Shown here: one piece after another, positions 43,915 to 49,527 of the stretch
Layout: each line of letters starts with the position of its first letter
How positions within the stretch are numbered: the stretch's first letter is position 1
Source: Streptomyces sp. T39
Lineage (GTDB): Bacteria; Actinomycetota; Actinomycetes; Streptomycetales; Streptomycetaceae
Assembly: GCF_008042045.1 (NCBI RefSeq)
Contig: NZ_RDBP01000012.1
Coordinates: 2,836,179 to 2,885,705, forward strand
DNA length: 49,527 bases
Direction of reading: 5' to 3'
Program-made: the position numbers and the translations under genes
Notes under the pieces: model-generated
Told to the model about the DNA's origin: nothing
Database searches by the model: none
What the model saw: the letters and a program-made list of their open reading frames with translations, nothing else

Positions 43915-45333
43915 GTGACCAGCACTGAGCAGCCCCCGGGATCGGGTGCCCGCCAGGCCCACCCCGAGCATCTCGGGCATGTCATCTTCATCACGGCGGC
44001 GGCCGCGATGGGCGGATTCCTCTTCGGATACGACAGCTCCGTCATCAACGGCGCCGTCGAGGCCATCCGCGACCGGTACGACATCGGGTCCGGCACCCTC
44101 GCCCAGGTCATCGCCATCGCCCTGATCGGCTGTGCCATCGGTGCCGCCACCGCGGGCCGCATCGCCGACCGCATCGGCCGCATCCGCTGCATGCAGATCG
44201 CCGCGGTCCTCTTCACCGTCAGCGCCATCGGCTCGGCGCTGCCGTTCGCCCTCTGGGACCTGGCGATGTGGCGCATCGTCGGCGGCTTCGCGATCGGCAT
44301 GGCGTCGGTCATCGGCCCCGCCTACATCGCCGAGGTCTCCCCGCCCGCCTACCGCGGCCGGCTCGCCTCCTTCCAGCAGGCCGCGATCGTCATCGGCATC
44401 GCCGTCTCCCAGCTGGTGAACTACGGCATCCTCCAGCTCGCCGACGGCGAGCAGCGCGGTGAGATCGGCGGCCTCGAGGCCTGGCAGTGGATGCTCGGCG
44501 TCATGGTCGTCCCGGCCGTCCTCTACGGACTGCTGTCCTTCGCCATCCCCGAGTCGCCGCGCTTCCTCATCTCCGTCGGCAAGCACGCCAAGGCCAGGCA
44601 CGTGCTCGAAGAGGTCGAGGGCAAGACCGTCGACCTGGACGCCCGTGTCGCCGAGATCGAGCACGCGATGCACCGCGAGACCAAGTCCACGTTCAAGGAC
44701 CTGCTCGGCGGAAAGTTCTACTTCCTGCCCATCGTGTGGATCGGCATCGGCCTCTCCGTCTTCCAGCAGCTCGTCGGCATCAACGTCGCCTTCTACTACT
44801 CCGCGACGCTCTGGCAGTCCGTGGGCATCGACCCGACCGACTCGTTCTTCTTCTCGTTCACCACGTCGATCATCAACATCATCGGCACGGTGATCGCGAT
44901 GGTCCTGGTCGACCGCATCGGCCGCAGGCCGCTCGCCCTGATCGGCTCCGTCGGCATGGCGATCGCGCTCGCCTTCGAGGCCTGGGCCTTCTCCGCCGAC
45001 CTGGTGGACGGCAAGCTCCCGGAGACGCAGGGCGTCGTCGCCCTGGTCGCCGCCCATGTGTTCGTCCTCTTCTTCGCGCTCTCGTGGGGCGTCGTCGTCT
45101 GGGTCTTCCTCGGCGAGATGTTCCCCAACCGGATCCGCGCCGCCGCGCTCGGTGTCGCCGCGTCCGCCCAGTGGATCGCGAACTGGGCCATCACGGCCAG
45201 CTTCCCGAGCCTCGCCGACTGGAACCTGTCCGGCACCTACATCATCTACACGGTCTTCGCCGTGCTCTCCATCCCCTTCGTGCTCAAGTTCGTGAAGGAG
45301 ACCAAGGGCAAGGCGTTGGAGGAGATGGGCTAA
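43915..45333 (+). CDS. glcP: Glucose permease GlcP, MFS sugar porter
   Basis: A 472-residue major facilitator of the sugar-porter family with 12 predicted membrane segments. Signatures: GFLFGYDSSVINGA (TM1), GRIADRIGRIRCM (loop 2-3), YIAEVSPPAYRGRL, PESPRFL before the central loop, QQLVGINVAFYYS (TM7) and VDRIGRRPL (loop 8-9). Position after smc and exact length match GlcP1 (SCO5578 from memory), the main glucose importer of S. coelicolor, which also underlies glucose repression via glucose kinase. GTG start at 43915 with CAGGAG upstream. The upstream region carries repeated operator-like sites. Confidence 0.95.
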   Translation: MTSTEQPPGSGARQAHPEHLGHVIFITAAAAMGGFLFGYDSSVINGAVEAIRDRYDIGSGTLAQVIAIALIGCAIGAATAGRIADRIGRIRCMQIAAVLFTVSAIGSALPFALWDLAMWRIVGGFAIGMASVIGPAYIAEVSPPAYRGRLASFQQAAIVIGIAVSQLVNYGILQLADGEQRGEIGGLEAWQWMLGVMVVPAVLYGLLSFAIPESPRFLISVGKHAKARHVLEEVEGKTVDLDARVAEIEHAMHRETKSTFKDLLGGKFYFLPIVWIGIGLSVFQQLVGINVAFYYSATLWQSVGIDPTDSFFFSFTTSIINIIGTVIAMVLVDRIGRRPLALIGSVGMAIALAFEAWAFSADLVDGKLPETQGVVALVAAHVFVLFFALSWGVVVWVFLGEMFPNRIRAAALGVAASAQWIANWAITASFPSLADWNLSGTYIIYTVFAVLSIPFVLKFVKETKGKALEEMG

Positions 45334-45354
45334 TCCCCGCTGCCCCGATCCTCT

Positions 45355-45389
45355 GGCTGCCCCGGCTCAGCGCGTGAGCCGGGGCAGCC
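45355..45389 (+). terminator. Terminator after glcP
   Basis: A perfect 15-bp stem GGCTGCCCCGGCTCA with its complement around a 5-base loop, 22 bases after the glcP stop. Confidence 0.88.
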
Positions 45390-45502
45390 CGTCGTAGGTC
45401 CCGTCCGGCGCATCCGCCCGGGCGCGAGGCCCCGCGGCCCCCCGCGGCCCGCCGCCGGGGAAGCGGAGCCCCTCCAGGGGCGTCACGCATACTGGACGGA
45501 CC

Positions 45503-46726
45503 ATGGAAATCGTCATCCTTGCTGTAGTCATCGCCCTGGTCGCGATCGGCGCCATCAGCGGACTCGTGGTCAGCAGCCGCAGGAAGAAGCAGCTGCCGCC
45601 CTCGGCACCGCCGAGCACGCCGACCATCACCGCTCCGCCCGCCGAACCGCACGTCGGCGACGAGGCGGAGACACCGCGGGACGAATCCCGCCGCACCATC
45701 GAGGAGGTCGGCCTCCCGACCGCCGAGGAGGCCGTCGAGACGCCGGCCGCCGTCGAGGACCCGGTCGTCGCCGAGCCCCTCGCGCCCGAGATCGAGATCC
45801 CGGAGCCGACCGCCGGCCGTCTGGTCCGGCTGCGGGCCCGCCTCGCCCGCTCCCAGAACTCCCTCGGCAAGGGGCTGCTCACGCTGCTCTCGCGCGAGCA
45901 CCTCGACGAGGACACCTGGGAGGAGATCGAGGAGACGCTGCTCACCGCCGACGTCGGTGTCGCCCCGACCCAGGAGCTGGTCGAGCGTCTGCGCGAGCGG
46001 GTCAGGGTGCTCGGCACCCGCACCCCCGAGGAACTGCGCACGCTGCTCCGCGAGGAGCTGCTGACCCTGGTCGGAACCGACTTCGACCGTGCCGTGCGGA
46101 CCGAGAGCGGCACCGACACCCCGGGCGTCGTGATGGTCGTCGGCGTCAACGGCACCGGCAAAACCACCACCACCGGCAAGCTCGCCCGGGTGCTGGTCGC
46201 CGACGGGCGGTCCGTCGTGCTCGGCGCCGCCGACACCTTCCGCGCCGCCGCGGCCGACCAGCTCCAGACCTGGGGCGAGCGCGTCGGAGCGCGGACCATC
46301 CGCGGACCGGAGGGCGGCGACCCCGCCTCGATCGCGTACGACGCGGTCAAGGAGGGCATCGCCGAGGGCGCGGACGTCGTGCTCATCGACACCGCCGGCC
46401 GGCTGCACACCAAGACCGGCCTCATGGACGAGCTCGGCAAGGTCAAGCGCGTCGTGGAGAAGCACGGTCCCCTCGACGAGGTGCTGCTCGTGCTCGACGC
46501 CACCACGGGACAGAACGGACTGGTCCAGGCCCGGGTCTTCGCCGAGGTCGTGGCCATCACCGGCATCGTGCTCACCAAGCTCGACGGCACCGCCAAGGGC
46601 GGCATCGTCGTCGCCGTCCAGCGGGAGCTGGGCGTACCGGTGAAGCTCATCGGCCTGGGAGAGGGCGCCGACGACCTGGCGCCGTTCGTGCCCGAGGCGT
46701 TCGTCGACGCCCTCATCGGCGACTGA
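45503..46726 (+). CDS. ftsY: Signal recognition particle receptor FtsY
   Basis: A 407-residue SRP receptor GTPase for co-translational membrane targeting. A hydrophobic N-terminal segment (residues 1-24, MEIVILAVVIALVAIGAISG) likely anchors it, a feature of actinobacterial FtsY. An acidic Pro/Glu-rich linker (about 30-105) precedes the N domain (about 106-200) and the G domain: GVNGTGKTTTTGKLA (about 214-228), DTFRAAAADQL, DTAGRLHTK and TKLDGTAKGG. ATG start. It is monocistronic, with terminators on both sides. Confidence 0.97.
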   Translation: MEIVILAVVIALVAIGAISGLVVSSRRKKQLPPSAPPSTPTITAPPAEPHVGDEAETPRDESRRTIEEVGLPTAEEAVETPAAVEDPVVAEPLAPEIEIPEPTAGRLVRLRARLARSQNSLGKGLLTLLSREHLDEDTWEEIEETLLTADVGVAPTQELVERLRERVRVLGTRTPEELRTLLREELLTLVGTDFDRAVRTESGTDTPGVVMVVGVNGTGKTTTTGKLARVLVADGRSVVLGAADTFRAAAADQLQTWGERVGARTIRGPEGGDPASIAYDAVKEGIAEGADVVLIDTAGRLHTKTGLMDELGKVKRVVEKHGPLDEVLLVLDATTGQNGLVQARVFAEVVAITGIVLTKLDGTAKGGIVVAVQRELGVPVKLIGLGEGADDLAPFVPEAFVDALIGD

Positions 46727-46746
46727 CGGCACCACCCGTACGGAAG

Positions 46747-46781
46747 AGGCCCCGTGGCCGGCGCGAGCCGGCCCGGGGCCT
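46747..46781 (+). terminator. Terminator after ftsY
   Basis: Arms AGGCCCCG-T-GGCCGGC and GCCGGCC-CGGGGCCT form 15 base pairs with one bulged T and loop GCGA, 20 bases after the ftsY stop. Confidence 0.82.
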
Positions 46782-46871
46782 TCGTCGTGGCACGGCGGGG
46801 GAGCGGCGCCGGCAGGGAGTCCCGGGCGAGCCGCCCGCGCCGGATGCCCCGGGCCGGCCGCCCGCCGCCGT

Positions 46872-46896
46872 GGGCCCGGCCCCGCGAGCCGGGCCC
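46872..46896 (-). terminator. Terminator after the prim-pol-like gene
   Basis: Perfect 9-bp arms GGGCCCGGC and GCCGGGCCC around a 7-base loop lie 12 bases past the stop of the minus-strand gene. Confidence 0.65.
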
Positions 46897-46908
46897 CGCA
46901 TCGTGGGA

Positions 46909-47571
46909 TCAGCCGGCCGAGCGGTGGCAGATGTACGCCAGGGTGCCGAGCAGCAGCCGGGCCTCCGGCGGTGCGGTCGCGGTGTCCAGCGAGGGGGCGC
47001 GCAGCCACTGCACCGGACCGAGGCCGCCCCGGTCGGACGGCGGGGCCGTGATGTGGTCGCCCGGGCCGAGGCACCGCAGATCCAGGTCGGCGTCGTCCCA
47101 GCCCATCCGGTAGAGCAGCCGGGGCAGGCCGGCCGCCGCGCCCGGCGCCACGAAGAACTGCGCGCGGCCCTCCGGGGTCGCCGCGACCGGCCCGAGACGC
47201 AGGCCCATGCGCTCCATCCGCACCAGCGCCCGCCGGCCCGCCGGAGCCGCCACGTCGAGGACGTCGAAGGACCGGCCCACGGGCAGCATCAGCGAGGCGC
47301 CGGGCACCGCGGCCCATGCCCGGCCGGCCTCGTCGAGCGTCGCACCCGCGGGCACTTCGCGTGCGAAGTCGAGCGGGTGGGCGCCGGGAGCCGGGCACGC
47401 CGCGTCGCCGCAGGAGCACCGGCCGGCGGCGGCTCTGGCGCCGGGGATCACCGGCCAGCCCCACAGTCCGGTGTACTCGGCCACCACGGTGGCCTCCGCC
47501 GTGCGCCCGCGGCGCCGGGCGCCGGGCCTGATGTGGCCGATGCCCCGGGTGCCGCCGATCGTGAAGCCCAT
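46909..47571 (-). CDS. Bifunctional DNA primase/polymerase N-terminal-like protein
   Basis: A 220-residue protein resembling the N-terminal prim-pol domain of bifunctional DNA primase/polymerase proteins: GLWGWPVIPGA, then the Cys/His cluster CSCGDAACPAPGAHPLDFA, and a later GLRLGPVAATPEGRAQFFVAPG and CLGPGDHITAPPSDRGG. No helicase domain follows, so it is a short form; whether it has polymerase activity is unknown. ATG start at 47569-47571 with GGAGGG 3-4 bases upstream. It is divergent from nsdA, an arrangement I recall from S. coelicolor. Confidence 0.85.
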   Translation of the reverse strand: MGFTIGGTRGIGHIRPGARRRGRTAEATVVAEYTGLWGWPVIPGARAAAGRCSCGDAACPAPGAHPLDFAREVPAGATLDEAGRAWAAVPGASLMLPVGRSFDVLDVAAPAGRRALVRMERMGLRLGPVAATPEGRAQFFVAPGAAAGLPRLLYRMGWDDADLDLRCLGPGDHITAPPSDRGGLGPVQWLRAPSLDTATAPPEARLLLGTLAYICHRSAG

Positions 47572-47995
47572 GCCCCCTCCAACGGGTCGAGTGCGCCGTT
47601 GGTTACGACGCGGAGCGGTCCGGTGACGCTGCGTCGCGGGGCGTGCGGAGTCTCCCGTGGCGCGCGGATGTCCGGGAGGGAGTGCGGAACGCGACACGCG
47701 CCCCCGCGCGCTACGGTCCGCCATTCCCTGATCGTGCCGTGTCAAGTGAATCGCGCCTGGCCGTACGTGAGTTCACCCGGAGGGGTGGCGAATGGTGGCG
47801 TTTCTGCAATCCCACTCGCCGAGCACGTGATCGGAGGATTACTTTCGGTGCACGAACCTGCAATTGCACCGCGCCGGCGGGTATGCCCCGGGCAACCCGG
47901 AGAGCCGTCCGAGTGCACAAGGGCTTCCGGAGGCCGTGGCGCACGGCATCCTGGTAGCGGTTCGGACGAAGGGTCCGACGGATGGGGGCAGTCGA
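47572..47995. other. Divergent intergenic region between the prim-pol-like gene and nsdA
   Basis: About 420 bases with the start regions of both divergent genes. A patch near 47800-47860 is less GC-rich (cacgtgatcggaggattac), consistent with the nsdA promoter. I could not fix promoter boxes or find a further gene. Confidence 0.5.
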
Positions 47996-49477
47996 GTGAG
48001 CGGCAGCGGCGCAGACGGTACGAACACCGGCAAGCGCCCCAACGAACAGCTGAGCTCGTGGTTCGTGCGCAGCGGCTGGTCGAAGGGCGAGCTCGCGCGC
48101 CAAGTGAACCGACGGGCACGCCAGATGGGCGCGCACCACATCAGCACGGACACCTCCCGGGTCCGTCGCTGGCTGGACGGCGAACAGCCCCGCGAACCGA
48201 TCCCGCGCATCCTGTCCGAGCTGTTCTCCGAGCGCTTCGGCAGCGTCGTCGCCATCGAGGACCTCGGCCTGCGCACCGCGCACCAGGCGCCCTCCGTGTC
48301 CGGGGTGGACCTGCCGTGGGCGGGCCCCCAGACCGTCGCGCTGCTCAGCGAGTTCTCCCGCAGCGACCTGATGCTCGCCCGCCGCGGCTTCCTCGGCACC
48401 TCGCTCGCCCTCGCGGCCGGTCCCGCCCTCGTCGAGCCGATGCAGCGCTGGCTGGTCCCCACGCCGGGCGGCGACACGGCACCCTCCCACGCCACGGCCC
48501 CCGCCGCGGCACGCCGGCCCGCCCGGCTCTCGGGCCCCGAGCTCGATCTGCTGGAGTCCACCACCGCGATGTTCCGCCAGTGGGACGCGCAGTGCGGCGG
48601 CGGCCTGCGCCGCAAGGCCGTCGTCGGCCAGCTCCACGAGGTCACCGACCTCCTCCAGGAGCCGCAGCCGGCGGCCACCGAGCGCCGGCTCTTCCGCTGC
48701 GCCGCCGAACTGGCCGAGCTCGCGGGCTGGATGAGCTACGACGTGGGCCTCCAGCCCACCGCCCAGAAGTACTTCGTGCTCGCGCTGCACGCCTCGAAGG
48801 AGGCCGGCGACAAGCCGCTCGGCTCGTACATCCTGTCGTCGATGAGCCGTCAGATGATCCATCTCGGACGGCCCGACGACGCCCTGGAACTCATCCATCT
48901 CGCCCAGTACGGCAGCCGCGACTGCGCGACCTCCCGCACCCAGGCGATGCTGTATGCGATGGAGGCCCGCGCCTACGCCAACATGGGCCAGCCCAGCAAG
49001 TGCAGGCGCGCGGTCCGGATGGCCGAGGACACCTTCGCCGACGTGGGGCTCGACGGCGAGCCCGAGCCGGACTGGATCCGCTTCTTCTCCGAGGCCGAGC
49101 TCAACGGGGAGAACGCCCACTCCTACCGCGACCTGGCCTACGTCGCCGGCCGCAGCCCCACCTACGCCTCCCTCTCGGAGCCGGTCATGGAGCGCGCGGT
49201 GGAGCTTTTCAGCCAGGACCAGGAGCACCAGCGGTCGTACGCACTGAACCTCATCGGAATGGCCACCGTGCACCTGCTGAAGCGGGAGCCGGAAGCCGCC
49301 ACCTCCTTCGCGGGCCAGGCGCTCGACATCGCCCGCAAGGTCCGCTCCGAGCGGGTCAACACGCGGCTGCGCAAGACGGTCGACACGGCGGCCCGGGACT
49401 TCGGCGACGTGGCAGAGGTCCTTCAGTTCACCGACCGGCTCACCGCCCAGCTGCCCGAGACCGCGGAAGCGGTCTGA
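47996..49477 (+). CDS. nsdA: NsdA, negative regulator of sporulation and antibiotic production
   Basis: A 493-residue regulator. The N-terminal part (about 1-85; LSSWFVRSGWSKGELARQVN, then ISTDTSRVRRWLDGEQPREP) looks like an atypical Xre-type DNA-binding domain; the C-terminal two-thirds (about 180-490) is helical with TPR-like repeats (AAELAELAGWMSYDVG, QAMLYAMEARAYANMGQ, SYALNLIGMATVHL). Loss of nsdA in S. coelicolor raises actinorhodin production and sporulation. A segment ARRGFLGTSLALAAGPALVEP (about 128-148) resembles a Tat signal but is internal. The GTG at 47996 is chosen; the ribosome site is weak, and the frame is open 130 bases further upstream. Confidence 0.92.
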   Translation: MSGSGADGTNTGKRPNEQLSSWFVRSGWSKGELARQVNRRARQMGAHHISTDTSRVRRWLDGEQPREPIPRILSELFSERFGSVVAIEDLGLRTAHQAPSVSGVDLPWAGPQTVALLSEFSRSDLMLARRGFLGTSLALAAGPALVEPMQRWLVPTPGGDTAPSHATAPAAARRPARLSGPELDLLESTTAMFRQWDAQCGGGLRRKAVVGQLHEVTDLLQEPQPAATERRLFRCAAELAELAGWMSYDVGLQPTAQKYFVLALHASKEAGDKPLGSYILSSMSRQMIHLGRPDDALELIHLAQYGSRDCATSRTQAMLYAMEARAYANMGQPSKCRRAVRMAEDTFADVGLDGEPEPDWIRFFSEAELNGENAHSYRDLAYVAGRSPTYASLSEPVMERAVELFSQDQEHQRSYALNLIGMATVHLLKREPEAATSFAGQALDIARKVRSERVNTRLRKTVDTAARDFGDVAEVLQFTDRLTAQLPETAEAV

Positions 49478-49480
49478 GCG

Positions 49481-49497
49481 GCGGGCAGCCTGCCCGC
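49481..49497 (+). terminator. Possible terminator after nsdA
   Basis: A 7-bp stem GCGGGCA/TGCCCGC with a 3-base loop, 4 bases after the nsdA stop. Confidence 0.5.
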
Positions 49498-49527
49498 ACC
49501 GGCAGGCCGGCGCACTCCGGCCACGGC

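Overview
The window is high-GC actinobacterial DNA with strong third-position G/C bias, frequent GTG starts and very GC-rich terminator hairpins. Gene content and order (tandem cvn operons, gltX, Gln/Glu tRNAs, ndgR-leuCD, hupS, plsC-gpsA-ddl, thiL-thiD, rpmB, recG-rsmD-coaD, rpmF-rnc-mutM, smc, glcP, ftsY, nsdA) match the core chromosome of Streptomyces, in the region I remember as about SCO5537-SCO5582 of S. coelicolor. No phage, transposon, CRISPR array or biosynthetic cluster was found.

Layout. 1-10402 (minus strand): two tandem conservon operons, each cvnA-cvnB-cvnC-cvnD (sensor-kinase-like protein, Roadblock/LC7, DUF742, small GTPase). The downstream operon runs off the window at base 1 inside cvnD. 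The upstream operon's cvnD is broken by a perfect 128-bp tandem duplication that starts at the same base as the window, which looks like an assembly join. 10983-15183 (plus): a small protein with a doubled TANPRRT motif, an FAH-family hydrolase overlapping gltX, a DUF4241 protein and a HAD hydrolase. 15273-15765: five tRNA genes (Gln, Glu, Glu, Gln, Glu). 15939-17092 (minus): a DUF4242 protein and the IclR regulator ndgR, divergent from leuCD (17236-19266). 19371-20394: a small conserved protein and hupS. 20497-21427 (minus): an OB-like small protein and cofC, whose 3' end carries a perfect 44-bp inverted repeat. 21575-24526 (plus): plsC, gpsA, ddl. 24561-25285 (minus): a DUF3515 lipoprotein and a stand-alone Lrp/AsnC ligand-binding domain. 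25543-27342 (plus): thiL and thiD. 27482-27667 (minus): rpmB.

27920-36032 (plus): a DAK/FakA-like kinase, recG, rsmD, coaD, a coiled-coil DivIVA-like protein with an internal duplication, a DUF177 protein, rpmF and rnc. 36162-37832 (plus): mutM and an SDR. 37945-38838 (minus): a CAP-domain protein. 38994-46726 (plus): acylphosphatase, a small coiled-coil protein, smc, the glucose permease glcP and ftsY. 46909-47571 (minus): a prim-pol-like protein, divergent from nsdA (47996-49477), a repressor of sporulation and antibiotic production.

Most genes are housekeeping: leucine, thiamine, CoA, phospholipid, peptidoglycan and F420 precursor synthesis, translation, DNA repair, chromosome organisation and protein targeting. 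Streptomyces-specific developmental regulators (cvn, ndgR, nsdA) sit among them. The points most worth a second look are the cvnD duplication, the small doubled-motif protein at 10983, the altered cofC 3' end, a solitary type I-E CRISPR-like repeat next to rpmB, and the repeated operator-like sites upstream of glcP.
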